From contig JAFXRG010000050.1 of assembly GCA_017526525.1 (NCBI GenBank), positions 1 to 63,678 on the forward strand: 63,678 bases of DNA, read 5' to 3'. Source of the DNA: Clostridia bacterium. GTDB lineage: Bacteria > Bacillota > Clostridia > Christensenellales > Aristaeellaceae. The notes under the pieces are model-generated. The model was not told the origin of the DNA and made no database searches. It saw only the letters and a list, made by a program, of their open reading frames with translations. The position numbers were made by a program, and so were the translations under genes. Each line of letters begins with the position of its first letter. The stretch's first letter is position 1. Of this stretch, positions 49,283 to 57,186 are shown one piece after another.

Positions 49283-51898
49283 ATGAGAAAAAAGCTGAGT
49301 CTGATTGTTTCTCTGGTAATGGCCCTTTCCCTCCTCTTCCCGGGCAGCCTGGGCGCCCTGGCTGAAGGCGGGCAGCAGGCGGATTCTGCCGAAACCGCGG
49401 CAAACACCGGCTCGGAAACCACGGCTGACGCGCCGGCTCCGGCGGCAGGCCTGGCCACCCCGACGGACCTGACCTACGATTACAATGCGGAGCTGTATCT
49501 GCCCGAAACCGGGGACTTCCCCGGGGTCTATGAAACCGCCCTGCAGCCCAACAATGCCTCGAAAGAGCAGGCGCCCACCATCGGCATGCCCAGCATTGCG
49601 GATGCCAATCTGGACAAACCCACCCTGGAAAGCCCCGCCATTATCCAGGGGGCGGCCGTGGGCTATGAAATCAAAACCGGACCCACGGAATACGAAACCC
49701 TGAAAGAGCGGCCGGAGCCCTATGCGGATTATAAGGTAACCATCCTGGAGGAAACCGCTCCGGACGGATCCGTCCACCGGAAGCTTTCCGGTTTCGACGG
49801 CACCTATGTACTGACCCGGCTGGATGTTTCCGCCTTCTTTGATCCCAACGCCTCCACGCCCCAGTATCTGCACATGAAGCAGCAGCAGAACCGGGCCCTG
49901 ATTCCCGGCATGGGCATGAACGACAATAACAAGGCCTTTACCGATATGACGGGCAATAAAAACGGTGCCTACCTGCTGTCCGATCTGGTGGATAAGAACG
50001 GCGCCACACCCTATATCGACATCCTGCTCTTCTCCACCGCGTCCATCGCGGCCGGCGCGGACACCGGAAAGGAAAACGTGCCCAACGGCGATGTCCCGCT
50101 GGAGCTCTACGTGGACGATGTGGGCGACTATAATCCCGATCTCGTTTATGATCCCCAGTCCACGGACCCGGATCACGCCGCCAAGGTGCTGGCCAAGTTC
50201 TTTGACGACGCCAAAGCCCTGCTGAACTCCGTTTCCCGCTACCTGATCAAGGGCTCCGATCTGGCCCTGGAAACCGCGGTGGAAAACGGCGGCGGTGAAA
50301 ATAAGGATACCGGTACCACCTACTGGTCCCTGAAGAAATCCTTCGAGGATCCCTATTACGACCTGCCGGAGGATGCCTCCCCGGACGATCCCGGCTGCGG
50401 CCGCACCGTCAAGCTCATCAGCGAAGTAGCCGTCACGAACGAGCTGCGCCTGGAAGGCACCGATGAAAACCATCTGAAAAAGCGCACCCTGGATGTGAAC
50501 AGCTTCGACGTGCAGATTGCCAACAACACCACCTCCGGTGAAAGCGTCTATTCCGACGGTTTCGTCATGAAAAATGCCTGGCTGACCCTGGCGGACAAGA
50601 GCAACACCACCGGCGCGGAAATGGCCATCGGCAACAATGCCCGCTTCGTGATTGACCAGGGCGGCAAGCTCATCATCGATGAAACCTGCCAGCTGGAAAT
50701 CGAGTGGGACGGCGCCACCACCACCCCGGAAGCGGGCGGATCCACCCCCGCCAAAAAGGATATCCTGAACAACGGCCTGCTGGAGCTGCGGGCCGGCGGC
50801 GAAATCATCAACAACGGTATCCTGACCATTGAAGGCTTTGAAGGCAAACCTGTTCAGCCCGGCGCGGAGCAGGCGGCGGATGCCCCGAAGGGCTGCGGCG
50901 AAATGACCATCAGCGAAGGCGCCACCTTCACCAACAACGGCAGCCTGATGGTTTACGGCAAGCTCTACAACCTGGGCACCCTCATCAACAACGGCAAATA
51001 TGACGATCTCATCATTTCCAACGATCCGGACAAGGGGCAGTTCGCCTACCATAAGGGCATCATCGTTTCCTGGAAGGACGATGTCACCCAGTCCGGCGTG
51101 GAGCCCGGCTCCCTGATCAACGGCAAGGACCGGGACGGCAAAATATACTCCGGCGCGAAGCTGATCAACAACGGCGATATCGTGCTGGTACCCGGCCTGC
51201 TGGATAACTCCGTTTCCCTGCAGAACAGCGAGGCGGGCCGGATCTACCTGGCGGCGGTCACGGATGCCATCATCCCGGTGGAACCGCCGGCCGGATCTCC
51301 TGCAACAACCCCCGTCAGCAAGCGGATCACGCTGAATCCCCCGGTTCCCTCCGTGTTCGTCAATTACGGCACTATCGTCAACAGCGGCCGGATCGCTCCT
51401 GCCTCCGTGGTGGTCCGGGACGACGCCGGCCTGGGCGATCTCACCGAGCCCGGAAAGCTGCCCCACTACTTCGCCATCCGCAATTACGGTTCCATCCTCA
51501 ACTGGAATTATATCTACGGCATGGGTGATGACGGCAACCTGCTGGTTCGGGTGGACCTGGCGGACGGTTCCGTCCTGAAGCTGTTCTATGACAGCACCTT
51601 TGAGCTGATCCTCGCCTCCGGCACAAAGCTCTCCGGCACCTTCTCCTTCCGGGACGATGAAGCCCTGAAAGCGAAAAACATGCTGGTCTTTGACCTGAAC
51701 CCCGGCACGGTCGTCCGGGTCGGTCAGGAAGACACCTCCGTTCTGGAGCCCAAAGTCCTGGAAAACGGAGACTTTGAATATGAATTCGCCTTCTCCGCGG
51801 AGAACGTGAAATTCACCCTGGCGCAGGAATTCACCGCCCGGGCTAAAAACCTCCTGGAAGAGAAAAATGCCAAATCCGTTACCGCCGAAATCCGCTGA
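49283..51898 (+). CDS. Large secreted protein with parallel-beta-like NNG repeats
   Basis: The 871-residue protein begins with a signal peptide (KLSLIVSLVMALSLLFPGSLG, cut near ALAE). A Ser/Thr/Ala linker leads to a domain up to about 390 with LDVSAFFDPNAS and ILLFSTASIAAGADTGKEN. From about 450 to 790 it shows repeated Asn-Asn-Gly/Asn-Tyr-Gly turns (LNNGLLELRAGGEIINNGIL, TFTNNGSLMVYGKLYNLG, LINNGDIVLV, VNYGTIVNSGRIAP, IRNYGSILNWNY), typical of right-handed beta-helix surface proteins. The C-terminus lacks an anchor. Function unknown; adhesion or glycan contact is possible. Confidence 0.8.
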   Translation: MRKKLSLIVSLVMALSLLFPGSLGALAEGGQQADSAETAANTGSETTADAPAPAAGLATPTDLTYDYNAELYLPETGDFPGVYETALQPNNASKEQAPTIGMPSIADANLDKPTLESPAIIQGAAVGYEIKTGPTEYETLKERPEPYADYKVTILEETAPDGSVHRKLSGFDGTYVLTRLDVSAFFDPNASTPQYLHMKQQQNRALIPGMGMNDNNKAFTDMTGNKNGAYLLSDLVDKNGATPYIDILLFSTASIAAGADTGKENVPNGDVPLELYVDDVGDYNPDLVYDPQSTDPDHAAKVLAKFFDDAKALLNSVSRYLIKGSDLALETAVENGGGENKDTGTTYWSLKKSFEDPYYDLPEDASPDDPGCGRTVKLISEVAVTNELRLEGTDENHLKKRTLDVNSFDVQIANNTTSGESVYSDGFVMKNAWLTLADKSNTTGAEMAIGNNARFVIDQGGKLIIDETCQLEIEWDGATTTPEAGGSTPAKKDILNNGLLELRAGGEIINNGILTIEGFEGKPVQPGAEQAADAPKGCGEMTISEGATFTNNGSLMVYGKLYNLGTLINNGKYDDLIISNDPDKGQFAYHKGIIVSWKDDVTQSGVEPGSLINGKDRDGKIYSGAKLINNGDIVLVPGLLDNSVSLQNSEAGRIYLAAVTDAIIPVEPPAGSPATTPVSKRITLNPPVPSVFVNYGTIVNSGRIAPASVVVRDDAGLGDLTEPGKLPHYFAIRNYGSILNWNYIYGMGDDGNLLVRVDLADGSVLKLFYDSTFELILASGTKLSGTFSFRDDEALKAKNMLVFDLNPGTVVRVGQEDTSVLEPKVLENGDFEYEFAFSAENVKFTLAQEFTARAKNLLEEKNAKSVTAEIR

Positions 51899-51912
51899 TT
51901 TCCCGGTACAAG

Positions 51913-51940
51913 AAAAAACGCCGCATCCGCGGCGTTTTTT
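51913..51940. terminator. Bidirectional terminator
   Basis: AAAAAACGCCGC-ATCC-GCGGCGTTTTTT is perfect and symmetric, between convergent genes. Confidence 0.92.
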
Positions 51941-51981
51941 CATGGGCTGTTTTTATTCCTCCTTTGCGCTTCCGCATGCCA

Positions 51982-53379
51982 TCAGTAGGGACTGGTGCAG
52001 TCGTAGCTCACAATCCGGAATTCCGGCTCCGTCCGGATCACAAAAACCACGCCGTTTTCCACATACTCGGCGGTTTCCGCCGTCACGCTCATATACCGGA
52101 TTCCGTTCACAACGAACTCCAGGTCCGGAATAAAGTATACGCACTCGTCCGCCCGCTCCGGGCTGACCATCCGGACAAACTTCGCCAGCTTTTCCGCCGT
52201 CTCCGCCGGAATCTCCTGCAGGGAAGGCTCCCTGGGTTCCGTGTTGAACCATTCCTCCCGGTGATCCGTCAGCGTCAGGACGCCGCCGTCCCCGTGCAGC
52301 AGCACGGAAACCGCGTTGTATCCGGAATCCTTCTCCCGGAAGGACACCCGGATCAGTCCGCTCTCCAGGGTCGTCGTCGTCTCCGGCAGCGCTTCGTTGT
52401 CATATCCCGCCAGCGTCAGCGCCTCCCGGGCTATCCGGGAGAAGTTCTCCGCGGTTTCCGGATCCGCCTCCGGAGCCTGCGCCGGCTGCTCGCCCGCCTT
52501 CCGCTGAACAACATGATATTCGGCCGCATCAAAGGTCTTCACCTCGGTGCTGCCGTATTCGCCCATGGTAAAGTCAAAGGCAACCTTCACGCTCCGCTCT
52601 TTTCCGTCCCCGGAAGAAACAATCGCTTCGGCTTCGCCCTTCAGGGCGCTGAGCCTTCCCTGTTCGTCCCGGGAAACCGTAAAGTCCGTGTTTCCGGCCA
52701 CAAAGCGGTCCGTGGTATACAGCAGCGCCTGGGTCACCGTGTCGTAGTCGTCAAAGGCGCCCCTGCCCATGTCAGACAGCCGGTCGTAGTCCACATCCAT
52801 AAACCTGCGCAGGGCAAACTCCGCCGCCAGGTTCAGGAAGGTGTTCAGGGTTTCCGGCGTGGTTTCCCGCGTCAGCTGCACCCGCACCCCGCCGGATGCC
52901 TCCGCGGTCAGCGCGTCCTTCCCCAGCTCCTTTTCCGTTTCCTCCGCCATAGCCTCCGCCATGGCAAACATCAGCTCCGCCCCGGTGCTCCGGCGCAGCA
53001 CGGTGTTGCTGGGATAGGTGTAGGTCATCGAGTAGGTGCCGGGATAGTACCGTTCCATGACATAAACGTTGATTTCATTGCCGATGATCGTATATCCGGT
53101 TTCCCGGTCCGGCAGGTTCTCCCGCGGCGTTTTCAGGTCCAGCTGCCAGTGGGAATTGTTGGCGTCCTGCTTGTAAAGGATCTCCGCGGTTTTGAACCGT
53201 TCCCCCTCCAGGGTAAACACCGCGCTGCCGCGAATCGTCACGTTGCTGGTATCCAGCAGCAGTTTTTCCGCCGCCTCCGCCAGGGGCCGGAGAATGCTTC
53301 CTTCCGCTCCCGCCGCCGGCAGGCAGAAAACCATCGCAATACATACAGCCAGGCAGGCGGCCATCCATTTCTTCATCAT
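51982..53379 (-). CDS. Exported protein of unknown function
   Basis: The protein of about 465 residues has a signal peptide (KKWMAACLAVCIAMVFCLPA, cut after AGA). The mature part is a mixed alpha/beta protein with TSNVTIRGSAVFTLEGERFK, VAGNTDFTVSRDEQGRLSAL and SVTAETAEYVENGVVFVI, consistent with LolA/outer-membrane-lipoprotein-like half-barrel repeats, though this is not firm. The start is ambiguous: GGAGGAG lies two bases before one ATG (53388) and about eleven before the ATG at 53379 used here. It is monocistronic and convergent to the NNG-repeat gene. Confidence 0.7.
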   Translation of the reverse strand: MMKKWMAACLAVCIAMVFCLPAAGAEGSILRPLAEAAEKLLLDTSNVTIRGSAVFTLEGERFKTAEILYKQDANNSHWQLDLKTPRENLPDRETGYTIIGNEINVYVMERYYPGTYSMTYTYPSNTVLRRSTGAELMFAMAEAMAEETEKELGKDALTAEASGGVRVQLTRETTPETLNTFLNLAAEFALRRFMDVDYDRLSDMGRGAFDDYDTVTQALLYTTDRFVAGNTDFTVSRDEQGRLSALKGEAEAIVSSGDGKERSVKVAFDFTMGEYGSTEVKTFDAAEYHVVQRKAGEQPAQAPEADPETAENFSRIAREALTLAGYDNEALPETTTTLESGLIRVSFREKDSGYNAVSVLLHGDGGVLTLTDHREEWFNTEPREPSLQEIPAETAEKLAKFVRMVSPERADECVYFIPDLEFVVNGIRYMSVTAETAEYVENGVVFVIRTEPEFRIVSYDCTSPY

Positions 53380-53560
53380 ATGCTTCATCTCCTCCGTGTT
53401 TCCTGCCTATTGTACTTCCTCCCCGGTTCCTTTGCAAGTATCCGCCGAATGCGGGGATCTGGAAAGCCCCGGAGTATTTAACAGATTTGTAATAATTTTC
53501 GCTTCCATTCTCCGTTCGTGCTGCGTATAAAAAGGTGTCAAACGAAAGGAGTGTTGACCC

Positions 53561-53764
53561 ATGGAAAGAAAGATTGCAAACCTCTTCGATTTTCAGAAAT
53601 ATCAGCAGCATCCCGCGCTGCAGCGCGTCATTGATTCCGTTCATTCCCGTTATGTTGCCGAGTTGTCCCCGGAGAACATGGAGTGGGTTTCCGCGGCGGG
53701 AATACCGGACCTGGCCCGTCTGAAAAAGGGGAACGCTGGGGACGACCCTTTTCGTTCCCTTTAG
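53561..53764 (+). CDS. Small protein whose C-terminus is encoded by the palindromic repeat
   Basis: The 67-residue protein has a good AAAGGAG site nine bases before the ATG and a TATAAA box about 30 bases upstream. Residues 1-55 (ERKIANLFDFQKYQQHPALQ onward to GIPDLARLKK) look like a helical small protein. The last dozen residues (KGNAGDDPFRSL) are read straight from a copy of the GGGGAACG repeat, so the original C-terminus was probably replaced by repeat insertion. The stop overlaps the convergent permease stop. Function unknown. Confidence 0.55.
   Translation: MERKIANLFDFQKYQQHPALQRVIDSVHSRYVAELSPENMEWVSAAGIPDLARLKKGNAGDDPFRSL
53728..53759. repeat. Copy of the GGGGAACG palindromic repeat
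   Basis: GGGGAACG / CGTTCCC arms surround the inner GGGGACGACCC hairpin. It matches the 28430 copies except GCTG for GATG. It lies at the junction of two convergent genes and is translated in the small protein. Confidence 0.85.
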
Positions 53765-55044
53765 CGCTTGTCTTTGTCTATCAGTTCCAGGACAATCGTG
53801 GCGAGCGCGGCAAAAACAACAATGAAGAGACCGAGCACCAGCCAGTTTTTGATGACATTCACATCCGAATGTGCATACTCCGGTTTGAAGGAAGCTTCCG
53901 CAGTTTTCTTCTGCACAAAGTTCTTCACGTTTTCCTCTCCGAAAAAATCAAACACATCGCTGATTTTCACTTTCAGGTTGAAGGTTTTGTCGCGGTGCTT
54001 CTGAAGTGCCTTGTTGTTCCGGATAAAATCGACAACGTCGCCCACCGTGACGGCGGAATTGATCTTCTGCCCGGATACTTCCTCATCCTGCTGCAGCCGG
54101 GCAAGAATCTCCCCGAGGGTCTGGTCCCCGACCTTCCTGTCCGCGATGCCGGCGGAAGGATCCGCAAGCATTCCCGCAATCTCGCCCACGGTAAAGGACT
54201 TCACAATCTCCTTATCGTTGTGCATTTTTACGGCAGGATCCTCCAGCTTGTCCAGGACTTCCCCGATGGAAATCTCACGGCCGTACTCCTTTTCCTTCAT
54301 TTTTTCCACCATGTTCCAGACTGTGGTGGAAGGCGTGTTATTGTAATCGCTCTGGGAAGCCAGCGCCCGGATGCCGTAGTTGGAAATCGTAAAGTTGGCC
54401 AGGGATTTGCTCCACTCCGGAAGCGGAATAATGCTGCCGGCAAAAACCAGCTGGAAAATAAGCACGAAGGGCATAATGGTCATGGCGCCGGTAGTCGTGC
54501 GGGCGATGCTGGAAATGAAAAGGCTCATCATATCCGCTGCGTAGGAAATCAGGAACATGGAAATGCCAAGATCCAGAATCATCCATGGGGTAATGATCCC
54601 GGTGCCGGACCCCCGGGGAATCGGCACGCCCAGCTGGCGCAGCACGAACATGGTCAGCACCGTCTGCCCCGCGCAGAGCAGGAACTGATAAATCATATGC
54701 GCGATAACATAGGCGGAAATGTGCATTCCGGATCGATGCTCCCGCTTGATGATGGGCCGTTCCCGGCACACGGACTGGATGGAATTGAAGCAGCCGTTCC
54801 AGATAGCAACACAAACCAGCGCAAAGGAGCCGATGAGGCTGCCTTCCATGCTGACAAAGAATCGTCTGCGGATCACCATGCCCACGAGGCCGGCAATAAC
54901 CGCCGCCATGGGCAGGACCTTCCAGTCGCTCTGGTTGATGAAGAAGCGGAGCTGCTTGCCCAGGTAGATGCCGATCTGGCTGGTACGCCCCGTGTGATGA
55001 ACCTTACGAACCTTTCTGGTCCGGGTTTTGTTCGCTTCAGCCAT
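53761..55044 (-). CDS. ABC-2 type exporter permease with large insert
   Basis: The 427-residue membrane protein has six hydrophobic segments in the ABCG/ABC-2 pattern (VLPMAAVIAGLVGMVI, SLIGSFALVCVAIWNGCFNS, VIAHMIYQFLLCAGQTVLTM and others) and the SVCRERPIIKREH coupling-helix motif. Between the fifth and last helix is an insert of about 165 residues, soluble and charged, with repeated TVGEIAGML / TLGEILARLQ / TVGDVVDFIR units. A large outer domain there could bind cargo. ATG at 55044 has GGAGG six bases upstream and overlaps the ATPase gene end by eight bases. Confidence 0.85.
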   Translation of the reverse strand: MAEANKTRTRKVRKVHHTGRTSQIGIYLGKQLRFFINQSDWKVLPMAAVIAGLVGMVIRRRFFVSMEGSLIGSFALVCVAIWNGCFNSIQSVCRERPIIKREHRSGMHISAYVIAHMIYQFLLCAGQTVLTMFVLRQLGVPIPRGSGTGIITPWMILDLGISMFLISYAADMMSLFISSIARTTTGAMTIMPFVLIFQLVFAGSIIPLPEWSKSLANFTISNYGIRALASQSDYNNTPSTTVWNMVEKMKEKEYGREISIGEVLDKLEDPAVKMHNDKEIVKSFTVGEIAGMLADPSAGIADRKVGDQTLGEILARLQQDEEVSGQKINSAVTVGDVVDFIRNNKALQKHRDKTFNLKVKISDVFDFFGEENVKNFVQKKTAEASFKPEYAHSDVNVIKNWLVLGLFIVVFAALATIVLELIDKDKR

Positions 55045-56395
55045 GCTGCACCTCCGCATACTTCATAATAAACTCGTCCGCCCGGCCGTCGCCGCCTTCT
55101 TCCTGGCGGTTGACAGACTTGACGATTTCCTCCATCTTTTCCTTTCCGAAGAACGTACGCGCCTCGGAAATCGGCCCGAACCAGGCAAGGCGCCCGGTGC
55201 GGTTGGAATCCTTGGCCAACACAATCACATCGTCAAAGAGGTCAATGACCCGGTCCGGCGTATGGGTAATGACGATAATGATCTTGCCCTGGTCCGCAAT
55301 CTGCCGCAGCTGGAGGAACAGCTCCCGGGCCATGACGCCGTCCAGGCCGCTGTCCGGTTCATCCAGGATGAAGAGTGTCGGGTTGGAAATGAACTCCATG
55401 GCAATGGACAGGCGCTTGCGCTGGCCGCCGGAAAGCTTCTCCACCAGGTTGTTCCGGACCGGGGCCAGGCCGAAGATTTCCATGACCTCCTGCACCCGTT
55501 TTTCTTTCTCTTCCCGCGTGAAAGCCGCCGGAAGGCGCAATGTGGCCGCGTCCATGAGGGTGCGGTAAACGGAATCGGATCCGCGCATCAGATCCTGCTG
55601 GGGAACGAAGCCGATGTCATACTGCATGTCCTTGTATTCCCGGTACATATTGCGCCCGTTGAGCACAACCTCCGCCTTGGCTTTCTCGTAGCCGTTGACG
55701 GCGTTCAGGAAGGTGGTTTTTCCGGCCCCGGAGCCGCCCAGCAGGAGCACCATGTGGCCGGGCTGGATATACATATGAATATCCCGAAGAAGGTATTTCT
55801 TTTTCAGGAACTCCGTAACTGTCCGCTCTTCCAGGTTGACGGTGAGGCCCTGGTCAAGAATGGCGGCTTTCGCTCCGGAGAAGAAGGAAGACGCGTCGTT
55901 CTTCATCTCCGCAGCCGTCCACAGGGGCTGATACTTCTTCATCCAGCCCCACATGCAGGCGGGAATGAAGTCCAGTGGCAGGATCCAGAGGAGAACCCAG
56001 GCCTTTTTCCGGTCATAGGCATCGCAGAGGGCCAGGTAGATTTTAGCCATGAAAATCAGCTTGAGCAGTTCCAGGAAAATACTGGCAAACACGATCAGCA
56101 TCGGGATGTTATTCGTTCCCGTGCCGAAGAACAGGATACACTCGTCAAGCAGGATAATCGCGGCACGAATCATGGCGGCGATGCGGCCTTCCTTTTCCAT
56201 GCCCGCCGCCTGCCCCAGCCTGATTTCCTGCAGGCAGGGAATCAGCGCATGCCAGGGTTTGAGGCCGCTTTTCCGGAAAACGCCCCACATGCCGACGAGA
56301 AAGAGAATTTGCGGAACAAAAAGATACCAGGGGGTATCTGTTTCCGATTCGAGAAAAAAGATCAATACCGCATTGAGAATCTGCGTCAGACCCAT
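55037..56395 (-). CDS. ABCG-type ATPase fused to an N-terminal DUF5684-like membrane domain
   Basis: The product, about 452 residues, starts at 56395 (GAGGTG seven bases upstream). Residues 1-150 have four hydrophobic segments and the pattern GVFRKSGLKPWHALIPC and AKIYLALCDAYDRKKAW, like DUF5684 membrane proteins. The ATPase follows: Walker A LLLGGSGAGKTTFLNAVNGY, Q-loop FVPQQDLMRG, signature LSGGQRKRLSIAMEF, Walker B LFILDEPDSGLD and VITHTPDRV. With the permease downstream it should form an exporter. Fusing this membrane domain to an ABC ATPase is unusual; cargo unknown. Confidence 0.85.
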   Translation of the reverse strand: MGLTQILNAVLIFFLESETDTPWYLFVPQILFLVGMWGVFRKSGLKPWHALIPCLQEIRLGQAAGMEKEGRIAAMIRAAIILLDECILFFGTGTNNIPMLIVFASIFLELLKLIFMAKIYLALCDAYDRKKAWVLLWILPLDFIPACMWGWMKKYQPLWTAAEMKNDASSFFSGAKAAILDQGLTVNLEERTVTEFLKKKYLLRDIHMYIQPGHMVLLLGGSGAGKTTFLNAVNGYEKAKAEVVLNGRNMYREYKDMQYDIGFVPQQDLMRGSDSVYRTLMDAATLRLPAAFTREEKEKRVQEVMEIFGLAPVRNNLVEKLSGGQRKRLSIAMEFISNPTLFILDEPDSGLDGVMARELFLQLRQIADQGKIIIVITHTPDRVIDLFDDVIVLAKDSNRTGRLAWFGPISEARTFFGKEKMEEIVKSVNRQEEGGDGRADEFIMKYAEVQHG

Positions 56396-56435
56396 GAGCT
56401 TCACCTCTGCCATAAATTGATACGATGGGATGCTG

Positions 56436-57137
56436 TCATGTTTCCGTCGTCCTGAGTTCTTCCCCGGAAACCGGCACAAAACCGGAAAGCGCCGGATGGT
56501 TCGTCAGGGTCCGGACAATCCGCCAGCCGGTTTTGTTCCGTTCCGCGTTTTTTGGAATCGGCAGGAAACCGAGATCCAGGTACACCTTGCACGCCAGCCA
56601 GGTGGTGGTTTGCGTGGGAATAACCGCCCGGGTATACCCGAGCTTTATCATGTGCTGCAGCACATGGCTGATCAGCGGTTTGGACAGGCCTTGTCCCTGC
56701 GCATCCCGCCGGACGGCAACCCAGTGAAGCCACCCGTCCTTTCCGTTATCACCGGTCCGGATATCGTAGAAAGCCGTGGCCGTGGCCAGCTTCCGTCCGG
56801 TTTCGTCCGCGACAAAAAACATTCTGTCCTCAAGTTCCTTCTCATGACCGGCGTAATATCTTTCCCACGCCGCTTCGCCTTCCTCGTGGGTATCGAATTC
56901 CTTTGCGGTCTTTTCAATGATGATCCAGTTTTCCCTGTCGCCCGGGGCATAATTCTGATAATGGTATCCCTCAGGCAGCGGAATTTCCGAAAGGCCCTCC
57001 AGGCTCCGTTCCAGCATAAGCTCGTAATACGGAATCCGGGAATCGTGGTTGTCAAAGTGCTTCAGGCTTTCCGCAACGCCCGAATACGCCGCCGCATCCT
57101 TCGGTTGTAAATTGTAATGATCATTCGGTTCGTTCAT
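56436..57137 (-). CDS. GNAT family acetyltransferase
   Basis: The 233-residue protein starts MNEPNDHYNLQPKDAAAYSG with GGAGG nine bases upstream. The GNAT core shows MFFVADETGRKLATATAFYD, LHWVAVRRDAQGQGLSKPLI (the R-x-x-x-G-x-G/A acetyl-CoA loop) and VYLDLGFLPI. It sits between the LRR protein and the ABC exporter on the same strand, so it may be cotranscribed. The acceptor is unknown. Confidence 0.85.
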   Translation of the reverse strand: MNEPNDHYNLQPKDAAAYSGVAESLKHFDNHDSRIPYYELMLERSLEGLSEIPLPEGYHYQNYAPGDRENWIIIEKTAKEFDTHEEGEAAWERYYAGHEKELEDRMFFVADETGRKLATATAFYDIRTGDNGKDGWLHWVAVRRDAQGQGLSKPLISHVLQHMIKLGYTRAVIPTQTTTWLACKVYLDLGFLPIPKNAERNKTGWRIVRTLTNHPALSGFVPVSGEELRTTET

Positions 57138-57150
57138 CTCTGTTCCTCCC

Positions 57151-57182
57151 GGGAACGAAAAGGGTCGTCCCCACCGTTCCCC
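57151..57182. repeat. Inverted copy of the GGGGAACG palindromic repeat
   Basis: The element is present in reverse relative to the 28430 and 53728 copies. It fills the 49-base gap between the LRR gene stop and the acetyltransferase start. Confidence 0.85.
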
Positions 57183-57186
57183 TCTT

